From: an uncultured Parcubacteria group bacterium
GTDB lineage: Bacteria; Patescibacteriota; Minisyncoccia; UBA6257; 2-01-FULL-56-20
Assembly: GCA_903944135.1 (NCBI GenBank)
Contig: CAJAQL010000022.1
Location: 1 to 38,916, forward strand
Reading direction: 5' to 3'
Length of the DNA stretch: 38,916 bases
A model generated the notes under the pieces. The model searched no databases. It had not been told where the DNA came from and worked only from the letters and a program-made list of their open reading frames with translations. Made by a program: the position numbers and the translations under genes. Within the stretch, counting starts at the first letter, position 1. Every line of letters begins with the position of its first letter. This document shows, piece after piece, positions 15,121-22,421 of this stretch.

Positions 15121-15888
15121 ATGCCGCGGCGCGCGAAACAATTTGCCTATGGTCTTTTCTATCTTATTATTTTAGGCGGTTTAATGACCGGTATCTATTT
15201 CCTGTTTTTGAAACCAGCGCCGTCGTGTTTTGATAATATTCAGAACGAAGGGGAACAGGGCGTCGATTGCGGTGGGCCATGTGCGAAATCATGCCTTCCG
15301 TCGGACATTCAACAGATCTCTCCGCTCGGCACGGTTCACGTTTTTACTCCCGCCAAAGGCCATGCGACCGTTCTTGTCCAACTGGAAAATGTGAATGCCG
15401 ATCTTGCGGCAGAATCGTTCGATTACACGATCACGATCTACGGTGCCGACGGTTCCAGTACGGTTGCGACGGTGAACGGCACGTCGTTTGCGTACGCTGA
15501 TGAAACGAAGTATCTTGTGATACCGAACGAATCGGTATCCGATACGCCGAGCATTGCCGATATTTCGATCGGCAATATTCAGTGGCTCGATGCCGCAAAA
15601 ATGGGACTTGTGCCGCAATTTGCGTTCACGAACATCACAAGCGTTGCGGGTGCGGATGGTTATGCTACCGTAAGCGGGAACATCACCGATCGCGACGCCT
15701 CGTCGTTCAGTAATGTCACGATCGTGGCTGTTTTTAAGGATGCGGCCGGCGCGCCGATCGGCGCTTCAGAGACGGAGCTTGATTCAATCTCGCCCGGTGT
15801 TACGCAGAACTTTTCGATAAGCTATCCGCTTCTCCCGAATGAAAACATTTCCGCGACGGAGATCAAGGCATATGCGGAACGAAATTAA
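15121..15888 (+). CDS. Membrane-anchored surface protein with Cys-rich motif
   Basis: The 255 aa protein has a basic start (MPRRAKQ), one membrane helix (residues about 11-30) and an outer domain. Just outside the membrane is CFDNIQNEGEQGVDCGGPCAKSC (about 36-58) with four cysteines. This motif recurs in extracellular proteins of many bacteria and archaea, where it probably forms a small disulfide-bonded, possibly calcium-binding, module. Two beta-rich segments follow (about 65-150 and 160-250), the second like an FxLYD/CARDB fold (TVSGNITDRDASSFSNVTIVAVFKD). Its function is unknown. An open frame extends far upstream but only antisense to valS; ATG 15121 sits six bases after TATAAT. Confidence 0.8.
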   Translation: MPRRAKQFAYGLFYLIILGGLMTGIYFLFLKPAPSCFDNIQNEGEQGVDCGGPCAKSCLPSDIQQISPLGTVHVFTPAKGHATVLVQLENVNADLAAESFDYTITIYGADGSSTVATVNGTSFAYADETKYLVIPNESVSDTPSIADISIGNIQWLDAAKMGLVPQFAFTNITSVAGADGYATVSGNITDRDASSFSNVTIVAVFKDAAGAPIGASETELDSISPGVTQNFSISYPLLPNENISATEIKAYAERN

Positions 15889-15973
15889 AAAAAAAGATAC
15901 GAGATACGAATTATGAAGTATAAATAAATTATTCATATCTCATACTTCATATCTCATATCTCGCCTTTAAAAA
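15889..15973. repeat. AT-rich imperfect inverted and direct repeats
   Basis: GAGATACGAATTATGAAGTAT (about 15901-15920) is partly complementary to ATACTTCATATCTCATATCTC (15941-15961), and CATATCTC is repeated in tandem. It may act as a terminator for the upstream gene. It differs in composition from the GC-rich repeats elsewhere. Confidence 0.45.
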
Positions 15974-17020
15974 ATGCTTTCTCTCTTTATTCCGGTCGGT
16001 ATTATCATGGCGGCGGGTCTGGTCACGCTTTCGGCGCTTTCTCTGCATCTTTTCGTCCTGCAGGCGATCTGGATCGCGGTCGGTATCGCTGTCACGGTCT
16101 TCTTTCTGTTCTTTGATTGGCGTTCCATATTCAATGTTCGTTGGTCGATCGTGGCATTCTATGCATGTGCGCTTTTTCTGATGTTGTTTCTCCTTTTGCA
16201 TGGCTCGGTGATCAGGAATGCGCGGAACTGGATCGTGCTTGGCCCGATAAGCATCCAGCCGGTCGAACTGATGAAGGCTGCTCTGATTTTCCTGTATGCC
16301 ATGTATTTTCAGAGGCGGCATCTTGCGGTCGCGCGTTTCAGCAACATCGTGACATCGTTTCTCTTTTTTGTGGTTCCCGCCGCGATCGCCGTGCGTTTGC
16401 CTGATCTTGGTTCGGCGCTCATCTTTTTCGGTATCTGGTTCGGTTTTCTGCTTCTGCTTGGTCTGCCATGGCGTCGCGTTCTCGTTACGGTCGCGATCTT
16501 TGCGCTCGCGGGAGTCTTTGTATGGAATTTTGTTTTTCGCGATTATCACCGTGCACGCATCATTGGCTTTTTGTATCCGCAACAGAACTCGCTTGGCGTA
16601 AATTACAGCGTGACGCAGTCCCGGATCGCAATCGGTTCCGCGGGTTTCTGGGGAAAGGGCTATGGTCAGGGGACGCAGGCTCAGCTCGGTTTTCTTTCTG
16701 AGCCGACGGAGGACTTCATCTTTGCGGCGCTCATTGAGGAATGGGGGATTTTCGGCGGCCTCGTCGTCCTCGCCGCTTTCTTTTTTCTTATCTGGCGGAT
16801 TCTTGCGATCGGATCTGACACCCAGGAAAATTTTGCGAAATGCATCTGTCTTGGCGTGGCGATCATGTTCAGTGTCCAATGTTTCCTGAATGCCGGTTCC
16901 GTGACGGGGCTTTTACCGGTCATCGGCGTCACGTTCCCGTTCTTGAGCTATGGCGGCACGAGCATGTTCGTTGATTGTTTTTTGCTTGCGATCGTGAATG
17001 CCATTAGGCAGAGATCATAA
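15974..17020 (+). CDS. rodA: Rod shape / peptidoglycan polymerase of the SEDS family
   Basis: The 348 aa protein has about ten membrane helices and belongs to the RodA/FtsW/SpoVE family, lipid II glycan polymerases working with a class B PBP. Landmarks: NWIVLGPISIQPVELMK (about 76-94), the PDLGSA segment with the putative catalytic Asp (about 139-144), QSRIAIGSAGFWGKGYGQGTQ (about 215-236), and the C-terminal hallmark GVTFPFLSYGGTS (about 318-331). The family identity is firm. RodA rather than FtsW is favoured by its shortness and the presence of mreB in the window. It is slightly short at the N-terminus, where the first helix begins at residue 2. No Shine-Dalgarno or clear -10 is seen before the ATG. 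Confidence 0.88.
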   Translation: MLSLFIPVGIIMAAGLVTLSALSLHLFVLQAIWIAVGIAVTVFFLFFDWRSIFNVRWSIVAFYACALFLMLFLLLHGSVIRNARNWIVLGPISIQPVELMKAALIFLYAMYFQRRHLAVARFSNIVTSFLFFVVPAAIAVRLPDLGSALIFFGIWFGFLLLLGLPWRRVLVTVAIFALAGVFVWNFVFRDYHRARIIGFLYPQQNSLGVNYSVTQSRIAIGSAGFWGKGYGQGTQAQLGFLSEPTEDFIFAALIEEWGIFGGLVVLAAFFFLIWRILAIGSDTQENFAKCICLGVAIMFSVQCFLNAGSVTGLLPVIGVTFPFLSYGGTSMFVDCFLLAIVNAIRQRS

Positions 17021-17034
17021 GAGGCGTTGCTTTT

Positions 17035-17158
17035 CCCGTGAAGCTTGTCCCCGCACGGGCGGGAGACGGGGATCCGGTTTATCTTTTTCGGATTTTAGAT
17101 CCCCGCCGGAGTTTATCTTGAGTCTTTCGAAGGAGCAGGAACGACAGAAAAAGTGTCG
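17035..17158. repeat. Palindromic repeats between rodA and the transketolase gene
   Basis: A GTCCCCGCACGGGCGGGAGACGGGGATCC-like element (from about 17045) faces a second degraded copy GATCCCCGCCGGAGTT...GGAACGACAG (17097-17148). Confidence 0.6.
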
Positions 17159-17191
17159 GCACGCGGGATGACCATTCGGAGATGATTATGC

Positions 17192-17197
17192 TAAAAT
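17192..17197 (+). promoter_or_regulatory. -10 element of a leaderless promoter
   Basis: TATGC-TAAAAT (extended -10), then AAAGTC, then ATG 17204. Confidence 0.7.
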
Positions 17198-17203
17198 AAA
17201 GTC

Positions 17204-18217
17204 ATGTTGAATCCTGAAGCGAAATTAAATCAAAAAATGTTCGATGAAGATGCGGAACAGCTTCCGATCCGCGATGGGTATGGCGAGGGGCTCGTGCTGG
17301 CTGGCGATGCGAATCCGAACGTGGTTGCGCTCTCGGCCGATCTTACGGAATCGACGCGGACGCAGGCGTTTGCGGAAAAATTTCCGAAGCGTTTTTTTGA
17401 GCTGGGCGTTGCCGAACAGAACATGGCGACCGTTGCTGCGGGGCTCGGCATAAGCGGAAAGATCCCGTTTATAGCATCGTATGCGACGTTCTCGCCGGGC
17501 CGAAATTGGGAACAGATCCGGACGACGATAGCGTACAATAATTCCAACGCGAAGATCGCCGGGCATCATGCGGGCATTTCGGTCGGTCCGGACGGTGCGA
17601 CCCATCAGGCGACGGAGGATATTGCCATCATGCGTGCAATGCCGAACATGCGCGTGATCGTGCCGTGTGATGCGATCGAGGCGCGCAAGGCTACGGTCGC
17701 CGCGGCGCAGATATTCGGCCCGGTCTATCTTCGCTTCCAGCGCGAAAAGACCAGGGTGATGACGACCAACGGAACGCCCTTTATTCCGGGAAAGGCGGAA
17801 ATATTTTGGCAGCCTCGTGGGACGGGTTCGGGACAGGTGAAAAAGGCTGATGTTTTATTGATCGGCTGCGGTGCGGTGCTTTACGATGCGATCCTTGCCG
17901 CACGTGAGCTTGAGCATGAAAAGATCGGCGTGATCGTTTTGAACTGCCACACGATCAAGCCTCTTGATGAAAAAAAGATCATTGAACTTGCAAAAAAGAC
18001 GGGCGCCGTCGTGACGCTCGAAGAACATCAGGTGAACGGAGGGCTTGGCGGAGCGATTGCGGAGGTTATGGCGAGGCATTGTCCGGTGCCGATCGAATTC
18101 GTCGGTATGCAGGATACGTTCGGAGAATCCGGTGATCCCGCCGCGTTGCTCAAGAAATATGGCATGGACAAAAACGCCATCGTCCGCGCGGTGAAAAAAG
18201 TTTTGCGTAGAAAATAA
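17204..18217 (+). CDS. Transketolase, C-terminal subunit
   Basis: The 337 aa product corresponds to the second half of transketolase: the pyrimidine-binding domain and the C-terminal domain. Motifs: RDGYGEGL, LSADLTESTRT, the catalytic-Glu segment FELGVAEQNMATVAAGL (about 65-81), HHAGISVGPDGATHQATEDIA (about 121-141), and the C-terminal TLEEHQVNGGLGGAIAE (about 266-282). Activity needs a separate N-terminal, TPP-phosphate-binding subunit. That gene is not adjacent: upstream is rodA. About ten residues, QPRGTGSGQVKK (about 206-217), lengthen the link between the domains relative to the family. With aldolase, a PfkB kinase and pgk nearby it fits a pentose/glycolysis scheme. The start is fixed by the promoter spacing. 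Confidence 0.9.
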   Translation: MLNPEAKLNQKMFDEDAEQLPIRDGYGEGLVLAGDANPNVVALSADLTESTRTQAFAEKFPKRFFELGVAEQNMATVAAGLGISGKIPFIASYATFSPGRNWEQIRTTIAYNNSNAKIAGHHAGISVGPDGATHQATEDIAIMRAMPNMRVIVPCDAIEARKATVAAAQIFGPVYLRFQREKTRVMTTNGTPFIPGKAEIFWQPRGTGSGQVKKADVLLIGCGAVLYDAILAARELEHEKIGVIVLNCHTIKPLDEKKIIELAKKTGAVVTLEEHQVNGGLGGAIAEVMARHCPVPIEFVGMQDTFGESGDPAALLKKYGMDKNAIVRAVKKVLRRK

Positions 18218-18255
18218 AAAGAACTATTACAGGGAGAGGACCAGGGCGGGAAGAT

Positions 18256-19044
18256 TTATTTCTCTTCTGCTTGAGGAAAAACCTCTCTTTTTTCCTGCGG
18301 GGCGGGGACCATAACTATCCTGTTTTTTCCGGCTTCCTTTGCGCTATAGAGTCCGCCATGGTCTGCTCTTTCAACGGCTCTTTCGACGGTTTCTCCGGGG
18401 ATAAGATCGGTCACGCCGCCGCTCAGGGTGACGGATATCTTTTTTCCATTGAATTCGGTTTCGAAACCGAAACCCGCCTGTCCATCGTCTTTCCGATAGA
18501 ATTTATTGATGACGTCTTGAGCGTCGGCGCCCCAAAAGACAATGACGATCTCGTCGCCCCCCCAGCGGCATAGTATGTCGCCTTTCCCTCCGTTTTTGAT
18601 GCGGATCGTATTTCTCAGGTGCTCGGTCAATTTGGCGAGCACATGGTCTCCTGCGGCATGGCCGTCCGTATCGTTTATGCTCTTAAATCCGTCAATATCA
18701 AGGATAAGGACCGAGGCTTTTTTCTGTCTTTCCGGATCTCGTTTACCCGATTCTTCTTTGTTCAACGGAAAAAGATATGACATTTTTTCCTCAAGGCCAT
18801 CGCGATTATCCATGCCGGTCAGAGGATCTTTTGTGGCAAAAAGTTCAAGCTGTTCGATGATCTCTCGTTGCTCCCGTATGATGTCTTTCGATTTTTTTCC
18901 TTCTTCCCGCAGGTCGTTGTTCTCGGCGGTCAAATGCAGTATGGTTTCCCGTGCCTGGCGGAGCGCTTCCTGAACCGATTCGAGTGACGGTTCTTCCGGC
19001 TCATGAGTCATGCGTTCCGATGATGGTTGATGATGTGATATCAT
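18256..19044 (-). CDS. GGDEF-domain protein, putative diguanylate cyclase
   Basis: The 262 aa protein has a charged coiled coil (about 20-75; ALRQARETILHLTAENNDLREE) leading into a GGDEF domain. Signatures: DPLTGMDNRDGL (about 81-92), LDIDGFKSINDTDGHAAGD (about 117-135), RWGGDEIVIVF carrying the GGDE[F/I] active site (about 160-170), and AKEAGKNRIV near the end. It would make cyclic di-GMP from GTP. The RxxD inhibitory site usually five residues before GGDEF is absent (GKGD there), so product inhibition of the normal kind is unlikely. No membrane or sensor domain is present. ATG 19044 (MISHHQ) lies six bases from an ATTATA hexamer shared with the divergent PfkB promoter; a later ATG (MTHEPEE) is possible. 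Longer frames run antisense through the PfkB gene and are not credible. Confidence 0.82.
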   Translation of the reverse strand: MISHHQPSSERMTHEPEEPSLESVQEALRQARETILHLTAENNDLREEGKKSKDIIREQREIIEQLELFATKDPLTGMDNRDGLEEKMSYLFPLNKEESGKRDPERQKKASVLILDIDGFKSINDTDGHAAGDHVLAKLTEHLRNTIRIKNGGKGDILCRWGGDEIVIVFWGADAQDVINKFYRKDDGQAGFGFETEFNGKKISVTLSGGVTDLIPGETVERAVERADHGGLYSAKEAGKNRIVMVPAPQEKREVFPQAEEK

Positions 19045-19050
19045 GTACCG

Positions 19051-19056
19051 TATAAT
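19051..19056 (+). promoter_or_regulatory. Shared divergent -10 region (PfkB gene and GGDEF gene)
   Basis: TATAAT then AATACC then ATG 19063 on the plus strand, with a weak -35 TTGATG 18 bases upstream. On the minus strand the same six bases read ATTATA and are followed by CGGTAC and ATG 19044. Confidence 0.65.
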
Positions 19057-19062
19057 AATACC

Positions 19063-20064
19063 ATGGCTACTATAAAAAAACATACTTTGGTTTGTATTGG
19101 CGATGTCGTGATGGATGCGTTCATTATTCTCGAAAAAGCAAGTATACACGAACATCCCGATCGGGAACATCTCGAGATATGCATGCCGTTCGCGGATAAG
19201 ATCCCGTATAAATCGCTCACGGTCATGCCTGCGGTCGGCAATGCTTCGAACGTTGCGGTCGGCGCGCGGCGTCTGGGGATCGAAACGTCGATCATCACGG
19301 CGGTCGGCAATGATTATTACGGGAAGGAAATACTGAATTGGTACCACAAAGAGAAGGTCGGTACGAAATTCGTGAAAATAAACAATGGCAAACCGACGAA
19401 TTACCATTTTGTCCTGAACTACGGTCCGGAGCGGACGATCCTCATCAAGCATGAGGATTATGAGTATGCAGATCCTTCGCGCATCGGCACACCTGACTGG
19501 ATCTATTTTTCCTCGATCGGCGAACATACGCTCGGATTCCATGAGAAGGTCGCGAAATATCTTGCGGCGCATCCGAATGTGAAGATGGCGTTCAATCCGG
19601 GAACGTTCCAATTGAAGTTCGGGCCGAAGAAACTAAAGAAGATCTATGAGCGGAGCTATGCGCTTTTCGTGAATCGCGAGGAGGCGGAGCTGATCCTTGG
19701 CGCGAAGCGTGACAATATCAAAGAACTTTTGTCGGGTCTGCGAAAGCTTGGGCCGAAGGTCGTCGTGATCACGGACGGACCTTTGGGTGCATATGCTTCG
19801 GATGACGATTCATGCTATTTCATGCCGCCCTATCCCGATCCGAAAGCTCCGGTTTCGCGCACCGGCGCGGGCGACGCGTTCTCATCTGGATTTTTGTCCG
19901 GATTGATCTATGGCTTGTCGGTTCCCGAAGCGCTCAAATGGGCGCCGATCGAATCCATGCATGTCGTACAGTATTTCGGTGCCCAGACCGGATTGCTCAC
20001 AAAACCCGAACTTCTGAAATTCCTCCGGAAAGCACCAAAGAGCTATCATTCGAAGTTTATGTAA
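19063..20064 (+). CDS. PfkB-family carbohydrate/nucleoside kinase
   Basis: The 333 aa protein has the ribokinase fold. The N-terminal CIGDVVMDAFI takes the place of the family's G-N-x-x-x-D start. PAVGNASNVAVGARRLG (about 55-71) is the first glycine motif. The C-terminal signature SRTGAGDAFSSGFLSGL carries the catalytic base Asp, at residue about 271, and the GAGD anion hole. The family phosphorylates sugars or nucleosides with ATP; the substrate cannot be read from the sequence. The divergent GGDEF gene shares its promoter region, and a zinc-ribbon gene and class II aldolase follow on the same strand, which suggests sugar-phosphate metabolism. Confidence 0.88.
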   Translation: MATIKKHTLVCIGDVVMDAFIILEKASIHEHPDREHLEICMPFADKIPYKSLTVMPAVGNASNVAVGARRLGIETSIITAVGNDYYGKEILNWYHKEKVGTKFVKINNGKPTNYHFVLNYGPERTILIKHEDYEYADPSRIGTPDWIYFSSIGEHTLGFHEKVAKYLAAHPNVKMAFNPGTFQLKFGPKKLKKIYERSYALFVNREEAELILGAKRDNIKELLSGLRKLGPKVVVITDGPLGAYASDDDSCYFMPPYPDPKAPVSRTGAGDAFSSGFLSGLIYGLSVPEALKWAPIESMHVVQYFGAQTGLLTKPELLKFLRKAPKSYHSKFM

Positions 20065-20187
20065 GGATTCGTTGCCGTCATCGTTGCGGAGATGAGGATC
20101 AGCTGTATATATAAAAAGCACGGGGTCCATCTTCACGGGCCATGATAGGGAGAAATTCTTCACGGAATTTATGAGAGGTAATTATGC

Positions 20188-20193
20188 TAAACT
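20188..20193 (+). promoter_or_regulatory. -10 element of a leaderless promoter
   Basis: TATGC-TAAACT (extended -10), then AATATG, then GTG 20200. The preceding ATG 20197 is only three bases away, so the GTG may be the true start. Confidence 0.55.
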
Positions 20194-20196
20194 AAT

Positions 20197-20367
20197 ATGG
20201 TGATCCGCAAAAAGCCGACGGCAAAACGTTCCGTGGAGCATCTGCATCATTTTCATTGTGGCAGTTGTGGTAAGTGGTGGTCGATAGGAGATGCGCCTGC
20301 GCGGAGAACGGTTTGGTCCTGTCCATGGTGCGGCGCGAAAGAAAAATATCCGGTGCGAAAAAAATAA
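20197..20367 (+). CDS. Small zinc-ribbon protein
   Basis: This short gene encodes 56 aa (55 if the GTG at 20200 is used). It has two CxxC knuckles, CGSC and CPWC, about 20 residues apart, flanked by His-rich (HLHHFHC) and basic (RKKPTAKR, KYPVRKK) parts. The pattern is a classic zinc ribbon of the kind that binds nucleic acid or proteins. It ends nine bases before the aldolase start, so the two are surely co-transcribed from the TAAACT promoter. Function unknown. Confidence 0.75.
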   Translation: MVIRKKPTAKRSVEHLHHFHCGSCGKWWSIGDAPARRTVWSCPWCGAKEKYPVRKK

Positions 20368-20376
20368 TTTTTTATC

Positions 20377-21288
20377 ATGAAAACATTCCGTGAAGTTCTT
20401 GCTGACGTCGACGCGCGCCATGTTGCGATCGGGCATTTCAATATTTCCGAACTCGCTGCACTCAAGGGGATTTTTTCCGCGGCACAGGAACTTACGGCAT
20501 CGTATGGTGCGCAGATGCCGATCCTGATCGGCGTCTCGGAGGGTGAGCGCGAATTTATCGGCGTCCGGCAGGCTGCGGCACTCGTGAGGAGTTTACGCGA
20601 GGAATATGATTATCCAATATTTTTGAACGCCGACCATACGCATTCGTTCGAAAAAGCGATCGAAGCTGCAAATGCAGGATTTGATGAAGTTCTCTTTGAT
20701 GGTTCTGGCCTTGTCATGGAGGAGAATATCGCGGAAACCAAAAAAGTGGTTGCGGCTATCCGTGCGATCGATCCCGCGATCGTCATCGAGGGAGAGATCG
20801 GCTATATCGGAACTTCATCGGAGGTCATCGCGGAGAAGCCAGTGAACTTGGCGCTCTCAACAGCGGAGGAAGCGGTGCGATTCATGCGGGAAACGGGTAT
20901 CGATGTGCTTGCGCCTGCGGTCGGCAATATGCACGGACTTTTAAAAACAATGGTCGCAGGAACAGAAAAGAAACGTCTCAATATTGCGCGCATTGCGGAA
21001 ATCAAGCAGGCGATAGTCGCTCTTCCGGTCAATGCGACGGGCGGCGGCCACTGGATGACCTCACACGGCGGATCGGGGACCGCGGATGAGGATTTCAAAG
21101 CGGCGGTTGCGGCGGGTATGGATATCGTCCATGTCTCAAGCGAACTTCGGCTCGCATGGCGCCGCGGCGTCGAAGCGGGACTTGCAGCAAATCCCGACGA
21201 GATAGCTCCGTATAAGATATTCCCGCTCGCAATAGAAGGGATAAAGAAGATCGTCGAAGATCGGTTAAGGCTTTTTAACGGTCTCTGA
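20377..21288 (+). CDS. fba: Class II fructose-bisphosphate aldolase
   Basis: The 303 aa enzyme is the zinc-dependent aldolase that splits fructose-1,6-bisphosphate into DHAP and glyceraldehyde-3-phosphate. Key residues are visible: NADHTHS with catalytic Asp 86 and zinc ligand His 87, the EGEIGYIG motif (about 138-145), His 186 in VGNMHG, His 230 in the phosphate-binding TSHGGSGT, and a further substrate loop near HVSSELRLAWR. Length and motif order fit family II. A related tagatose-bisphosphate or other ketose-bisphosphate substrate cannot be excluded. It is the second gene of a unit with the zinc ribbon. No Shine-Dalgarno is seen. Confidence 0.9.
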   Translation: MKTFREVLADVDARHVAIGHFNISELAALKGIFSAAQELTASYGAQMPILIGVSEGEREFIGVRQAAALVRSLREEYDYPIFLNADHTHSFEKAIEAANAGFDEVLFDGSGLVMEENIAETKKVVAAIRAIDPAIVIEGEIGYIGTSSEVIAEKPVNLALSTAEEAVRFMRETGIDVLAPAVGNMHGLLKTMVAGTEKKRLNIARIAEIKQAIVALPVNATGGGHWMTSHGGSGTADEDFKAAVAAGMDIVHVSSELRLAWRRGVEAGLAANPDEIAPYKIFPLAIEGIKKIVEDRLRLFNGL

Positions 21289-21462
21289 ATGATGTAATGG
21301 GATTATTAGTTGTGCACAGGCCGGCTTGACGGCGGTTATGGGAGGCTTAAACTATAACTAGGTCTCCTACAATCTATGTTTTCTTATCTATAAATATTTC
21401 TCGACATATTTGCCGAGACCAAGCCCATCGCAGCTATAAGTGCGATACAGTTCCTTAAAACC

Positions 21463-21497
21463 AAAGACCCCTTGCTTGCAAGCGGGTCTTTCTTCTA
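21463..21497. terminator. Bidirectional terminator between aldolase and EamA genes
   Basis: AAAGACCC (21463-21470) pairs with GGGTCTTT (21484-21491) around a GCTTGCAAGC inner stem, followed by CTTCT on the plus strand and GGTTTT on the minus strand. It partly overlaps the 3' end of the minus-strand gene. Confidence 0.7.
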
Positions 21498-22394
21498 TCT
21501 GGAAACGCTGATCAGTATTCCTCCTGCGAGGATAAAGGTGATCGCTATGGTTTTGACCCGAAGGGTCGACTCGGTAAGATCTTCTTTGATGATCTGCGGC
21601 AGCCAAAGCGAGAGGATAATGCCGTAGAGAAGCGTAAAAAGCGGTCCGGTACTGCCGAATGCCGCCACGAGCGCGACTGGTCCGAGCGTCACAGCATAGA
21701 ATCCGGAAAGCTGACCTATGAAATAAAGGATTTCGTTGCCGACAATGATGATCCAAGTGTTTCCGCTTATCGTAATTGCTTCCTGTTCCGATTTTTTGAG
21801 AAAAATAAGGAACAATATGAAAGCGCCGATTGCGCCCCCGAGACATTCATATGCGAGCGTGGTCCAAAAATCAGCACGAACAACGACTAATTTAAAAAGA
21901 ACCGAGGGGAAGGCATAGAGCGCACTGGCTGCCATGGCCCACCAAAATGATCGCCTCAACCGGAATGCCGCCGAGCTTATTTTTTTCAGGGATAGCATGA
22001 AGCCGCCGGACATGATGAGCAGGAAAGCGATGATGCCGAGCGACGTGAGCGTTTCACCGAGCAGAACATAAGAAAGGATGGCAACGAAAATAGGGATGAT
22101 CTGAAAGAGCGGCAGAACGCGCGAGGTGTCGTCGAACGAGAGCGCGCGATAATAAGGGATGAGTGCGAGTTCGGCAGAGATGCCGGCAATGAGCAGAATG
22201 GATATTTGGCTTATCGAGAGTGAACCGGTGCCGTGGAGGAGAAAAACGGCAGCTGCGGCAAGAAACGTGATAATGCCGCCGAGCACCGTGAGCAGAATGG
22301 GGTTCTTGACCCTTTTTTCGATCAGAAATTTATCCACAAAGCTCGATGCGCTATAAAGTGCCGGTGCTGCGATGGCAAAAAATATCCACGTCAT
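21495..22394 (-). CDS. EamA-family (drug/metabolite transporter) permease
   Basis: The 299 aa protein has ten hydrophobic helices in two repeats of five, the EamA/DMT arrangement. The first repeat begins WIFFAIAAPALYSASSFVDKFL and ends in LGETLTSLGIIAFLLIMSGG; the second begins FWWAMAASALYAFPSVLFKLV and ends LAGGILISVSR. The family exports small metabolites or takes up precursors; the substrate is unknown. It is divergent from the ATPase gene at 22422, 27 bases away, so the promoters must overlap. The minus-strand -10 is weak (CACATT six bases before ATG). Confidence 0.85.
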   Translation of the reverse strand: MTWIFFAIAAPALYSASSFVDKFLIEKRVKNPILLTVLGGIITFLAAAAVFLLHGTGSLSISQISILLIAGISAELALIPYYRALSFDDTSRVLPLFQIIPIFVAILSYVLLGETLTSLGIIAFLLIMSGGFMLSLKKISSAAFRLRRSFWWAMAASALYAFPSVLFKLVVVRADFWTTLAYECLGGAIGAFILFLIFLKKSEQEAITISGNTWIIIVGNEILYFIGQLSGFYAVTLGPVALVAAFGSTGPLFTLLYGIILSLWLPQIIKEDLTESTLRVKTIAITFILAGGILISVSR

Positions 22395-22409
22395 GAGCTT
22401 AATGTGTGA

Positions 22410-22415
22410 TACAAT
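22410..22415 (+). promoter_or_regulatory. -10 element of a leaderless promoter
   Basis: TGA-TACAAT (extended -10), then GATACC, then ATG 22422. Confidence 0.65.
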
Positions 22416-22421
22416 GATACC

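Noticed and set aside
15947-16879. 310-codon minus-strand frame opposite rodA
   Set aside because: Lys/Arg/Asp-rich text is typical of the complement of a membrane-protein gene; rodA motifs are unambiguous.
19045-19611. N-terminal extension of the GGDEF protein
   Set aside because: It is antisense to the PfkB gene, without domain features.
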